Part shown: piece by piece, positions 33,170 through 41,669 of the stretch
How the letters are laid out: every line of letters begins with the position of its first letter
How positions within the stretch are numbered: position 1 is the stretch's first letter
Source of the DNA: Nocardia uniformis NBRC 13702
Lineage (GTDB): Bacteria > Actinomycetota > Actinomycetes > Mycobacteriales > Mycobacteriaceae
Assembly (NCBI RefSeq): GCF_001613345.1
Contig: NZ_BDCE01000102.1
Location: 1-64,000 of the forward strand
Direction: 5' to 3'
Length of the DNA stretch: 64,000 bases
The notes under the pieces: model-generated
Told to the model about the DNA's origin: nothing
The model's input: the letters and a program-made list of their open reading frames with translations, nothing else
The model's database searches: none
Position numbers and translations under genes: made by a program

Positions 33170-35008
33170 ATGGCTCGTGCGGTCGGTATCGACCTCGGGA
33201 CCACGAACTCGGTCATCGCTGTTCTCGAAGGCGGTGAGCCGGTCGTCGTCGCCAACTCGGAGGGATCACGTACCACTCCCTCGATTGTCGCGTTCGCTAA
33301 GAACGGCGAGGTGCTTGTCGGTCAGCCCGCCAAGAACCAGGCCGTCACCAACGTCGATCGCACCATCCGCTCGGTCAAGCGCCATATGGGCGAAGACTGG
33401 TCGGTGGAAATCGACAACAAGAAGTACACCCCGCAGGAAATCTCCGCGCGCACGCTCATGAAGCTGAAGCGCGACGCCGAGGCGTACCTCGGTGAGGAGA
33501 TCACCGACGCGGTCATCACCGTCCCCGCCTACTTCGAGGACGCGCAGCGCCAGGCGACCAAGGAAGCCGGCCAGATCGCGGGCCTCAATGTGCTTCGCAT
33601 CGTCAACGAGCCCACCGCGGCCGCGCTGGCGTACGGCCTGGACAAGGGCGACAAGGAGCAGTCCATCCTGGTCTTCGACCTCGGTGGCGGCACCTTCGAT
33701 GTCTCGCTGCTCGATATCGGCGAGGGCGTTGTCGAGGTCCGCGCGACCTCCGGCGACAACCACCTCGGTGGTGACGACTGGGACGAGCGCGTCGTGGGAT
33801 GGCTGGTCGACAAGTTCAAGGGCAGCTCGGGCATCGACCTGACCAAGGACAAGATGGCCATGCAGCGCCTGCGTGAGGCTGCCGAGAAGGCCAAGATCGA
33901 ACTGTCCTCGGGCCAGAGCACCTCGATCAACCTGCCCTACATCACCGTGGACGCGGATAAGAACCCGCTGTTCCTCGATGAGCAGCTGACCCGTTCGGAG
34001 TTCCAGAAGATCACCTCCGATCTGCTGGATCGCACCCGCAAGCCGTTCCAGTCCGTGATCAAGGACGCCGGTATTTCCGTCGGCGATATCGATCATGTCG
34101 TGCTGGTCGGTGGTTCGACCCGTATGCCCGCCGTCTCCGAGCTCGTCAAGGAGCTGACCGGTGGCAAGGAGCCGAACAAGGGCGTGAACCCGGACGAGGT
34201 CGTCGCCATCGGCGCGGCCCTGCAGGCCGGTGTGCTCAAGGGCGAGGTCAAGGACGTCCTGCTGCTCGATGTCACCCCGCTGTCGCTGGGTATCGAGACC
34301 AAGGGTGGCGTGATGACCAAGCTCATCGAGCGCAACACCACCATCCCGACCAAGCGGTCCGAGACCTTCACCACGGCCGACGACAACCAGCCGTCCGTGC
34401 AGATCCAGGTCTTCCAGGGTGAGCGCGAAATCGCTTCGCACAACAAGCTGCTCGGCTCCTTCGAGCTGACCGGTATCCCGCCGGCTCCGCGTGGAGTGCC
34501 GCAGATCGAGGTCATCTTCGACATCGACGCCAACGGCATCGTCCACGTCACCGCCAAGGACAAGGGCACCGGCAAGGAGAACACGATCAAGATCCAGGAC
34601 GGCTCCGGCCTGTCCAAGGAGGAGATCGACCGGATGGTGAAGGACGCCGAGGCGCACGCCGCCGAGGACAAGGCCCGTCGTGACGAGGCCGAGACCCGGA
34701 ACCAGGCCGAGTCGCTGGTGCACCAGACCGAGAAGTTCATCTCCGATAACGAGGACAAGGTCCCGGCCGACGTCAAGTCCAAGGTCGAGGCGGCTATCAG
34801 TGAGGCGAACGAGGCGCTGAAGGGTACCGATATCGCGGTCATCAAGGCCGCGGTGGAGAAGCTCGCGACCGAGTCGCAGGCGCTGGGCCAAGCCATCTAC
34901 GAGGCCTCGGCCGCGGATGCCGCTCAGTCCGAAAACGGCCAGAGCGCAACCGATTCCGATGACACCGTGGTGGACGCCGAGGTCGTTGAGGAGCCTGAGA
35001 AGAAGTGA
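33170..35008 (+). CDS. dnaK: Chaperone DnaK (Hsp70)
   Basis: 612-residue housekeeping Hsp70. Begins MARAVGIDLGTTNSVIAVLE. Phosphate 2 ILVFDLGGGTFDVSLLDI, adenosine motif VVLVGGSTRMPAVSELV, linker DVLLLDVTPLSLGIETKGG, then the beta-sandwich substrate-binding domain and helical lid. The C-terminus is short and acidic (DDTVVDAEVVEEPEKK) with the EEVD-like charge character of bacterial DnaK. The Gram-positive 20-25-residue deletion near the N-terminus is present (SVKRHMGED follows VDRTIR). ATG at 33170 with AGGAGG eight bases upstream. First gene of dnaK-grpE-dnaJ-hspR; overlaps grpE by four bases. Confidence 0.99.
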   Translation: MARAVGIDLGTTNSVIAVLEGGEPVVVANSEGSRTTPSIVAFAKNGEVLVGQPAKNQAVTNVDRTIRSVKRHMGEDWSVEIDNKKYTPQEISARTLMKLKRDAEAYLGEEITDAVITVPAYFEDAQRQATKEAGQIAGLNVLRIVNEPTAAALAYGLDKGDKEQSILVFDLGGGTFDVSLLDIGEGVVEVRATSGDNHLGGDDWDERVVGWLVDKFKGSSGIDLTKDKMAMQRLREAAEKAKIELSSGQSTSINLPYITVDADKNPLFLDEQLTRSEFQKITSDLLDRTRKPFQSVIKDAGISVGDIDHVVLVGGSTRMPAVSELVKELTGGKEPNKGVNPDEVVAIGAALQAGVLKGEVKDVLLLDVTPLSLGIETKGGVMTKLIERNTTIPTKRSETFTTADDNQPSVQIQVFQGEREIASHNKLLGSFELTGIPPAPRGVPQIEVIFDIDANGIVHVTAKDKGTGKENTIKIQDGSGLSKEEIDRMVKDAEAHAAEDKARRDEAETRNQAESLVHQTEKFISDNEDKVPADVKSKVEAAISEANEALKGTDIAVIKAAVEKLATESQALGQAIYEASAADAAQSENGQSATDSDDTVVDAEVVEEPEKK

Positions 35009-35655
35009 CAAACCACCGCGGCGGGCCGCGCGATGAGCGCAGCCCGGAACAAGAGCCGATCGTCGAAGATCCGGCCGCGGGTGAGGTTTTCGAGGCCGCG
35101 GCCGACGATGCAGTCGTCGCCGCGGCCCTCGGGCCTGACGGCGCAGCCGGAGTGAGTGCCGACGCACTCGCCGACGCCATTACCGCCGAACTGGCCGAGC
35201 GCACCGCTGATCTACAGCGACTGACCGCCGAGTACGCGAACTACCGGCGTCGTGTCGAACGGGACCGCAAGGCCACCATCGACACCGCCAAGGCACAGGT
35301 GGTCAGTGAACTGCTCGGTGTGCTCGACGATCTCGATCGGGCCCGCGCCCATGGCGACCTGGAAGCCGGACCCCTCAAGGGGGTGGCGGACAAGCTGGTC
35401 ACCGCTCTGCAGAAGCAGGGCCTAGAGGAATTCGGTACGGAGGGTGAGCCTTTCGACCCGACCCTGCACGAGGCCGTGCAGCACGAGGGATCCGGACACG
35501 ATCCGGTACTCGGCATGGTTATGCGCAAGGGTTACCGGTTCGGCGATCGCGTGCTCCGGCACGCACTGGTCGGAGTTACCGACGGACCTGGCAATGGCGA
35601 TGGCGAACAACAGGATTCAACGAACGCTGGCATTGATGCCAACGGCATCGGATAA
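35005..35655 (+). CDS. grpE: Nucleotide exchange factor GrpE
   Basis: 216 residues. Long N-terminal acidic/helical segment (coiled coil, LAERTADLQRLTAEYANYRRRVERDR) and a C-terminal beta domain with LVTALQKQGLEEFGTEGEPFDP and HEAVQHEGS, then VMRKGYRFGDRVLRHALVGV. GTG at 35005 overlaps the dnaK stop (GTGA), so translation is probably coupled. It releases ADP from DnaK. Fifty-one bp separate it from dnaJ. Confidence 0.97.
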   Translation: MTNHRGGPRDERSPEQEPIVEDPAAGEVFEAAADDAVVAAALGPDGAAGVSADALADAITAELAERTADLQRLTAEYANYRRRVERDRKATIDTAKAQVVSELLGVLDDLDRARAHGDLEAGPLKGVADKLVTALQKQGLEEFGTEGEPFDPTLHEAVQHEGSGHDPVLGMVMRKGYRFGDRVLRHALVGVTDGPGNGDGEQQDSTNAGIDANGIG

Positions 35656-35706
35656 GACACAGCTGCCAGCCGCGCGGCAGCGGACCAGGAAAGGAGGGGA
35701 TGCCCG

Positions 35707-36891
35707 GTGAATCGGGAGTGGCTCGAAAAGGACTTCTACAAAGAGCTGGGTATTTCCTCCAGTGCCTCCCAGGACGAGGTCAAGAAGGCCTACCGCAAGC
35801 TCGCTCGTGACCTGCATCCGGATAAGAATCCGGGTGACACGGCGGCCGAGGAGAAGTTCAAGTCCGTCAGTGAGGCGCATTCGGTTCTGTCGGACCCGGC
35901 GAAGCGCAAGGAGTACGACGAGGCGCGGAAGCTGTTCGCCAGCGGTGGTTTCGGCCGCGGCGGCTTCTCCCCGGGCGGGAGCGGCGGCTACGCACCCGGT
36001 GGCTTCACCGGTGCGGAGTTCAATCTCGGCGATATCTTCGGCGGTGCCGCCGGTGGCGCGACCGCGGCCGATGGTGGTCTGGGCGACATCCTGGGCGGGT
36101 TGTTCAACCGGGGCGGTACCCGCACCACGTCGCGGCCGCGCCGCGGCAGTGATGTGGAGACCGAGACGACGCTGGGCTTCCGCGAGGCGGCTCAGGGCGT
36201 CACGGTTCCGCTGCGGATGACCAGTCCGTCGCCGTGCACCACCTGCCACGGCAGTGGTGCCAAGCCGGGCACGAGTCCGCGAGTCTGCCCGCACTGCAAT
36301 GGATCCGGTGTCATCAGCCGGAACCAGGGTGCGTTCGGATTCAGTGAACCGTGCGACGAGTGCCGGGCCACCGGATCGATTATCGACAACCCGTGCGCCG
36401 ACTGCCGCGGTACCGGCATCCAGAACCGGACTCGCACCATTACGGTGCGTATCCCTCCGGGGGTGCGCGACGGGCAGCGAATTCGGTTGGCGGGCCAGGG
36501 TGAGGCGGGTCTGCGGGGTGCGCCCCCGGGAGATCTGTTCGTCACCGTGCACGTCAGCGGTGACAAGGTCTTCGGCCGCAATGGTGACGACCTGACCCTG
36601 GTATTGCCGGTGACCTACAGCGAATTGGTACTCGGAACAACCGTTTCGGTGCCGACGCTGGAGGGCCGCGTCGGTGTGAAGGTGCCGCCGGGCACCGCCG
36701 ACGGCCGCACGCTGCGCGTACGTGGCCGCGGTGTACCCAAGCGCGGCGGTGGCGCGGGTGATCTTCTCGTCACCGTGAAGGTCGCGGTGCCGCAGAAGCT
36801 GGACGACAATGCCACCGAGGCGCTGCGGCGCTATGCGGAGGCGGAGAGCGCCAGTGGATTCGACCCGCGTGCTGGATGGGCAGGTGCGTAA
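35707..36891 (+). CDS. dnaJ: Co-chaperone DnaJ
   Basis: 394 residues, type I J-protein. J domain at 10-75 with the HPD motif in DLHPDKNPG. Gly/Phe-rich segment about 80-145 (GGFGRGGFSPGGSGG). Zinc finger with four CxxCxGxG-like repeats: CTTCHGSGAKPG, CPHCNGSGV, CDECRATGS, CADCRGTGI. C-terminal beta domains VRIPPGVRDGQRIRL and VPPGTADGRTLRVRG. GTG at 35707 follows AAAGGAGGGG. It corresponds to mycobacterial DnaJ1. It overlaps hspR by one base (TAATG). Confidence 0.98.
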   Translation: MNREWLEKDFYKELGISSSASQDEVKKAYRKLARDLHPDKNPGDTAAEEKFKSVSEAHSVLSDPAKRKEYDEARKLFASGGFGRGGFSPGGSGGYAPGGFTGAEFNLGDIFGGAAGGATAADGGLGDILGGLFNRGGTRTTSRPRRGSDVETETTLGFREAAQGVTVPLRMTSPSPCTTCHGSGAKPGTSPRVCPHCNGSGVISRNQGAFGFSEPCDECRATGSIIDNPCADCRGTGIQNRTRTITVRIPPGVRDGQRIRLAGQGEAGLRGAPPGDLFVTVHVSGDKVFGRNGDDLTLVLPVTYSELVLGTTVSVPTLEGRVGVKVPPGTADGRTLRVRGRGVPKRGGGAGDLLVTVKVAVPQKLDDNATEALRRYAEAESASGFDPRAGWAGA

Positions 36892-37289
36892 TGAATTCCG
36901 ATCCGAAGAAGAGCAACGAGACCCAGTACTTCCTGATCTCGGTGGCGGCACAGCTGGCGGGCATGCATGCCCAGACGCTACGAACCTATGACCGGCTCGG
37001 TCTGGTTTCGCCACAGCGCACTTCGGGCGGCGGGCGACGCTACTCCGATCGGGATGTGGAACTGCTCCGCGAGGTGCAGCGCCTATCCCAGGACGAGGGC
37101 GTCAATCTCGCCGGAATCAAACGGATCATCGAACTCACCAACCAGGTCGAGGGATTGCAGCAGCGGGTAGCCGAGCTGGCGGCGGAGGTGGAGCGACTGC
37201 GAGCGGGATACCGCCCGGAGCAACTCTCCCCGCCGCAGCGCAGCACGGCCCTGGTGGTGTGGCAGCCGCGCAACCGGCGACGGACGTAG
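36891..37289 (+). CDS. hspR: Heat-shock repressor HspR (MerR family)
   Basis: 132 residues. MerR-type winged helix at about 10-80 (YFLISVAAQLAGMHAQTLRTY, DRLGLVSPQRTSGGGRRYSD) followed by a short coiled coil (LTNQVEGLQQRVAELAAEVERL). HspR binds the HAIR sequence with DnaK as co-repressor, giving feedback control of the operon. ATG at 36891 shares its A with the dnaJ stop. HAIR sites are visible upstream of dnaK (33038) and clpB (42838), so both are its likely targets. Confidence 0.97.
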   Translation: MNSDPKKSNETQYFLISVAAQLAGMHAQTLRTYDRLGLVSPQRTSGGGRRYSDRDVELLREVQRLSQDEGVNLAGIKRIIELTNQVEGLQQRVAELAAEVERLRAGYRPEQLSPPQRSTALVVWQPRNRRRT

Positions 37290-37956
37290 TGCCCGCCAAG
37301 GCAGTTCGTAACGGCAGCGACAACTGATTTCGTTCCGACATGGGTAACTTGCCGGGGACGGGCTGACTGATGTGCCACATGGCCGCAGCCGCCAACGCGA
37401 CCGGTGTGGCACCTGAGTCTGGCCTGAAGGCGCGGAGAGGCGGAGGAGCGTCCCGAATTCGGGGCGCTGCCTTCGTCGTTCGAGAGGTGCTGTTCGCCAG
37501 AAGGCGTTTGTTGCGGGCAATGTGCTGGATGATTTCTCGCGGCCGAATGAAATTGATCTAGATCGGGAGCGGATCGGTCCCGAGAAAAGTCCCGACCGGA
37601 CGGTTGGATATATCTCCGAAATGTTCCATTCGCCGGTATGGCACAAGATAATTGCGAGCCTGTTGTGGTTGCGGAGCGATCGCTCATTTGTGGATCCTTG
37701 CAAAACGTATCCTGCAAAATCGACGAGCTGTGACCGGCGCCAATCGGCGTGTCGCAGGTAAATGGTCTGTTTCCAAACCTTTTTGGGTAGTTACTTCAGG
37801 TTTTAGAGGAATTTTGGGTGGCTAGTTGAAACGAGCCGTTCCGTTGCTGGCAACCCTCGCTTACACTCGGTAGGCATCGGCTGCTGTCGAGTGTCCCGCA
37901 GCACCTGCACTCGGCCGTGCGCCTGCGTTCGAGTGCGAAATGGGGTTGTGACACAT
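37290..37956. other. Gene-free region after hspR
   Basis: 667 bp without a convincing gene. 37320-37450 is a diverged copy of the ~140-bp repeat. 37550-37850 is noticeably less GC-rich than the surroundings and contains short repeats (GCAAAACGTATCCTGCAAAAT). The flavohaemoglobin promoter must lie at its right end. Confidence 0.5.
37320..37450 (+). repeat. ~140-bp repeat, diverged copy
   Basis: Begins GACAACTGATTTCG and GGGTAACTTGCCGGG, and ends CTGAAGGCGCGGAGAGGCGG followed by AGGAGCG. This matches the two ends of the copy at 2230-2366; the middle is different. Confidence 0.55.
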
Positions 37957-39129
37957 ATGGATTCGCGGACCGTCGCATTAATTAGAACGACGTTCAAGGC
38001 GGTTGCTGCAGAAGACGGTGGCCCCGAGAAGCTCGCCCGTTCTTTCTATGCCATTCTGTTTACCGAACATCCGCAAGTTCGCGACTTCTTCCCCGCGGCA
38101 CTCGACGCCCAGCGTGATCGCCTCGTCAAGGCTATCGCCTATGCCGTCGACCGTCTGGAAGAACCGAACAAGCTGCTGCCCTTCCTAGCGCAACTCGGCC
38201 GCGACCATCGCAAGTACGGAGTTGTCGCCGAACACTATTCGGCCGTGGCGACCTCGTTGAAGGCCGCGATGAAGGCCTACGCCGGGACCGAGCTGTGGAC
38301 CGACGAGGTGGAGCGCGCCTGGGACGCCGGACTCGGCGTTATCGCCGACACCATGATCAGTGCGGCGGAGCAGGAGAGCACCCCGCCGGTCTGGACCGGC
38401 GTCGTCGTCGAACACCGTGAGGTCCTGCGCAATCTCGCCGTGGTGCGGTTGAAGCTGGACCAGCCCATGCAGTACGCGCCAGGTCAGTACATGAGTGTGC
38501 AGATCCCGTCGCGGCCACGCATGTGGCGGTACCTGTCCCCGGCCATTCCCGCCAATCCCAGTGGCGAGATCGAATTCCACATTCGGGGCGTCACCGGCGG
38601 CTGGGTCAGTCCGGCCATGGTCGGGCACACCCGGGTCGGCGAACAGTGGCTCATCGGGTCGCCGCTCGGCGGACTCGGCGTACCCCGCAATACCCGGCGC
38701 AAAATGCTCATGGTCGGCTGCGGTACCGGCATCGCACCGCTGCGCGCACAGCTCATGGCCATGACCCAGCGGCGATCCAATCCGAAGGTGGATGTCTTCG
38801 TGGGCGGGCACTATCCGTGCGATCTCTACGACCTGGAGACCTTGAGTCAACTCGCCTGCGAGAACAAATGGCTCACGGTCACGCCCGTCACCGAGAGCGA
38901 TGAGAATCCCTGGTGGGTATTCGGTGACAGCGAGGCACCGGAGAAAGAGCTCCCCGGATTGCAGCCGCGTCAAGTCGGCCAGATCGGCAAAATCGTCGCG
39001 GGCTACGGATCTTGGGCCGACCGTGATGTACAGATCGTCGGCTCACCGTCGATGGTGCAGACCACCAAGTTCCGGCTCATGGCCGCCGGAATGCCAACCG
39101 CGAACATCCGCCACGATCCCCTGTTCTGA
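37957..39129 (+). CDS. Type II flavohaemoglobin-like protein
   Basis: 390 residues. N-terminal globin (residues 1-135): B10 tyrosine in LARSFYAILFTEHP, proximal histidine in LGRDHRKYGVVAEHY. Ferredoxin-reductase-like part: FAD segment with APGQYMSVQIPSRPRMWRYLS, NAD(P) segment MLMVGCGTGIAPLRAQL, and a C-terminal DVQIVGSPSMVQTTKFRL. Matches the actinobacterial type II family (M. tuberculosis Rv0385, reported to act in D-lactate oxidation rather than NO dioxygenation). ATG at 37957; a GTG nine bases upstream is possible. Rv0385 also adjoins clpB, as these genes do here. Confidence 0.88.
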   Translation: MDSRTVALIRTTFKAVAAEDGGPEKLARSFYAILFTEHPQVRDFFPAALDAQRDRLVKAIAYAVDRLEEPNKLLPFLAQLGRDHRKYGVVAEHYSAVATSLKAAMKAYAGTELWTDEVERAWDAGLGVIADTMISAAEQESTPPVWTGVVVEHREVLRNLAVVRLKLDQPMQYAPGQYMSVQIPSRPRMWRYLSPAIPANPSGEIEFHIRGVTGGWVSPAMVGHTRVGEQWLIGSPLGGLGVPRNTRRKMLMVGCGTGIAPLRAQLMAMTQRRSNPKVDVFVGGHYPCDLYDLETLSQLACENKWLTVTPVTESDENPWWVFGDSEAPEKELPGLQPRQVGQIGKIVAGYGSWADRDVQIVGSPSMVQTTKFRLMAAGMPTANIRHDPLF

Positions 39130-39138
39130 GATCCGCGG

Positions 39139-39262
39139 CGAGGCATGACGCCCGCCGCAACTTGCTGCTGCGAGGCTCCGCGAGGCGTGACGCTGTCCGC
39201 ATCTGCTGTTGCCAGGTTCCGCGAGGCGTGACGCCGTCCGCATCTGCTGTTCCGGGGTTCCA
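39139..39262 (+). repeat. 41-bp tandem repeat, three copies
   Basis: Units at 39139-39180 (42 bp), 39181-39221 and 39222-39262, each starting CGAGGCRTGACGC and containing CTGCTG and GGTTCC-type ends. Copies 2 and 3 are very similar. Non-coding, between convergent genes. Confidence 0.85.
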
Positions 39263-39293
39263 GCGAGGAGTTCGATGCCCTTATCTCACACCT

Positions 39294-39322
39294 GCGCCGC
39301 TCTCGCGCAGCGAGAGCGGCGC
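39294..39322. terminator. Bidirectional hairpin terminator
   Basis: GCGCCGCTCTCGC (39294-39306) pairs perfectly with GCGAGAGCGGCGC (39310-39322) around a 3-nt loop, between the convergent flavohaemoglobin and reductase genes. Confidence 0.8.
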
Positions 39323-39344
39323 GAGATCACAGAGCCCGGTCGAT

Positions 39345-40127
39345 TCAGAACCCTTCGTAGCGAATGGCTTCCGTCGGTGCGCCATTGGCAATGAGGCTGT
39401 CGACAGCCAGCTGGACGGGGGCGGCATTGCCGCACACCAGGATTTGATGGTGGTCGAGGGGACCGAAGCGGTTGATGGCGTCGGCCAGAGTGCCGGGCAG
39501 CATCTCCTGTGGCTGGAAGCCGATATCCACGCGGGACGCCTCGTACCACTGGTCGACCCAGTCCGGTTCGTCCTCCGAATGGACCACGGGAATTACTGTG
39601 AGCCAAGGCAATTCACCGGCCAGCAGGTAAAGCATATCGGAGGCGTACAGGTCACGGGGGTGGCGTGCGCCGACGAGGAGGTGGGTGCGCGGGGGTGCGG
39701 CGCGGCGAGCCAGATCCAGGATCAGCGAACGCATCGGCGCGAGTCCCGGCCCCTCGGCGAGCAGCACCACATCGGTGGCATCCGGTGCGACCGCCAGCCA
39801 ACCCTCGGGGGCGCTGATCTGCCACTGATCGCCGGGGCGGGTGTCGGTCACAATGGCCGGACTGCACCAGCCACCCGGCACCGTTCGCACGTGGAACTCC
39901 AATTTGCCGTCCAGCGACGGTGGCAGCGCGGGATACAGGCGCCGCACCATGTTCGGGTGTTGCGGCACCCGTACCTGCACCGATTGCCCGGCCGCGAACG
40001 GCACGAATTCGCCGATCAGCCGGATAACGGTCCAGTCCGCGCGAATCCGATGCGCACCCACCACGGTCGCCGCGTACTCCGCATTCTCCAACGCGAGCGC
40101 GCCGGTCTCATCCGGGCCGATCGTCAC
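39345..40127 (-). CDS. Ferredoxin-reductase-like protein lacking the globin domain
   Basis: 260 residues, homologous to the reductase half of the two neighbouring flavohaemoglobins: FAAGQSVQVRVPQHPNMVRRLYP (FAD), VPGGWCSPAIVTDTRPGDQW, ARHPRDLYASDMLYLL, and a C-terminal ILVCGNAAPVQLAVDSL. The globin domain is absent and only ~30 residues precede the FAD domain. The nucleotide motif is altered (LLAEGPGLAPMRSL in place of GxGTGIAPLRAQ), so cofactor use may have changed. GTG start with GGAGGT upstream. It lies between the two full-length paralogues, so all three probably derive from local duplication, with domain loss in this one. Confidence 0.85.
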   Translation of the reverse strand: MTIGPDETGALALENAEYAATVVGAHRIRADWTVIRLIGEFVPFAAGQSVQVRVPQHPNMVRRLYPALPPSLDGKLEFHVRTVPGGWCSPAIVTDTRPGDQWQISAPEGWLAVAPDATDVVLLAEGPGLAPMRSLILDLARRAAPPRTHLLVGARHPRDLYASDMLYLLAGELPWLTVIPVVHSEDEPDWVDQWYEASRVDIGFQPQEMLPGTLADAINRFGPLDHHQILVCGNAAPVQLAVDSLIANGAPTEAIRYEGF

Positions 40128-40219
40128 CGCATACCTCCCACAATCGAAAACAACATGCGCCCATCCCGCAGCGTGGCTACGCCGTCATCCGGGTCGTCAT
40201 CCGAGGGTTTCGCCACCTC

Positions 40220-40307
40220 GTCATCCCGGAATGCTCTTGTCCTGGATCCACACCCGTTGAGCCGCAACCAATGTGGTGGATTCCGGCCAAAAGCACGCCG
40301 GAATGAC
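40220..40307. repeat. REP-like palindromic repeat, full copy 3
   Basis: Left arm 40220-40251 (GTCATCCCGGAATGC...TGGATCCAC), 24-nt loop, right arm 40276-40307 (GTGGATTCCGGCC...CGCCGGAATGAC). Two extra CGTCATCC motifs at 40183 and 40195 precede it. Confidence 0.85.
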
Positions 40308-40363
40308 GGGCTCGGTCCCACATCGGGTGTCGGCTCGGTCCCAGACCGGGGGCGGGCTCTGCC

Positions 40364-41524
40364 TCACACCGGATCCGAGTTGATTACGTAGTCGGGCGTC
40401 CCCACCGACAGCAGCGCGCGCCGGGTGTCGGCGATCATGCGCGCCGATCCGGCGATCTGGATCTGGCGATCCGACCACGCGCCGAAGCTCGCCACCACCG
40501 CGCCCAGATTGCCGATCAGCCGTCGGTGCATGCCGTACGGCGTCTCGGCGGGCGGATACGGATGCCACCACGGATTGGATTCGTTCTCGCACACCGGCAC
40601 CACGGTGAGCCACGGATTGGATTGCGACAGCTGCCACATGTTCTCCACGTCGTAGAGATCGCACGGGTAGCGGCCGCCCATGAACAGGTGTACGCGCGGG
40701 TTGATGCCGCGCCTGCCCATTTCGATCAGCTGTGCGCGCAGCGGCGCGATGCCGGTGCCGGAGCCGATCATCAGGACGTCCTTGCGGGCCTGTAGATCCA
40801 CATGCAGTCCGCCGAGCGGCGCGGCGATCATCCAGCGGTCGCCGACCTGGGTTTCGTTCACAATGGCCGGACTCACCCACCCGGTGCGCACCTTGCGGAC
40901 GTGGAACTCGATCTCGCCGTACGGGTTGGTGGGGATGGCTGGGGATAAGTAGCGCCACATCTTCGGCCGCTGTGGAATGGCGATCGGCACGTACTGTCCG
41001 GCCAGATACGGAATCGGCGTATCGGACTGCAGCCGCACAATGGCGAGGTCGTCCACCACTCGCCGGTGCCCGACCACCGTCGCCTCCCAATACGGCTGCG
41101 ATTTATCGGAATTCGCGCCGATGGCCATGGAGGCCGAGATGAGGATGGTGATATCGCGCCAGCCCTCCTCGAGGCCCCGATTCCACTGCCCGGTCCCGTT
41201 GTAGCTACGGAACGCCGACAGCAGCGCGCGCCCCGCGATGTCGTAATGGGCCGCCTCGACCCCGTACTTGCGGTGATCGCGGGCGAGTTGCTCCAGGAAG
41301 CGCTGGGCGCGATCCCAGTCCTCCAGATTGTCGAGGACGAACTGAATAGCCGTCATCACCCGCTTGGCCTGCATATCCATCGCTGGCGGGAACAGCTCAC
41401 GCAGAGCCGGAATCTCTGCGAAGAGGTGACCATAGAACGCGCTGATCAGTCGCTCCGGCCCATGCGGGGCTTCAACGACTGCCCGGAAGTTTGCGCGGAC
41501 CAGCGCAGCCGAACGCGCATCCAC
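40364..41524 (-). CDS. Type II flavohaemoglobin-like protein, second copy
   Basis: 386 residues. Globin domain with LISAFYGHLFAEIPALRELFPP (B10 tyrosine) and LARDHRKYGVEAAHY (proximal histidine). FAD part LAGQYVPIAIPQRPKMWRYLS, NAD(P) part VLMIGSGTGIAPLRAQL, and C-terminal IQIAGSARMIADTRRALL. Strongly similar to 37957-39129 throughout. On the minus strand just upstream of the reductase-only paralogue (237 bp apart, with a REP element between). ATG at 41524. It could take the same haem-linked electron-transfer role, with expression under different control. Confidence 0.87.
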   Translation of the reverse strand: MDARSAALVRANFRAVVEAPHGPERLISAFYGHLFAEIPALRELFPPAMDMQAKRVMTAIQFVLDNLEDWDRAQRFLEQLARDHRKYGVEAAHYDIAGRALLSAFRSYNGTGQWNRGLEEGWRDITILISASMAIGANSDKSQPYWEATVVGHRRVVDDLAIVRLQSDTPIPYLAGQYVPIAIPQRPKMWRYLSPAIPTNPYGEIEFHVRKVRTGWVSPAIVNETQVGDRWMIAAPLGGLHVDLQARKDVLMIGSGTGIAPLRAQLIEMGRRGINPRVHLFMGGRYPCDLYDVENMWQLSQSNPWLTVVPVCENESNPWWHPYPPAETPYGMHRRLIGNLGAVVASFGAWSDRQIQIAGSARMIADTRRALLSVGTPDYVINSDPV

Positions 41525-41669
41525 GACGTCGAGCTCCCTTTCGTGTGTACTGCCTGGGACGCGCCGGGATTTTCAGCGGTCCTCCGCGACAAGTATCCCT
41601 GAAAAGAGCAAGGTCGCACGGATATGGCCAACGCCACTCGGACTCGACGGCCGCTGGCGCCCCCGAAGC

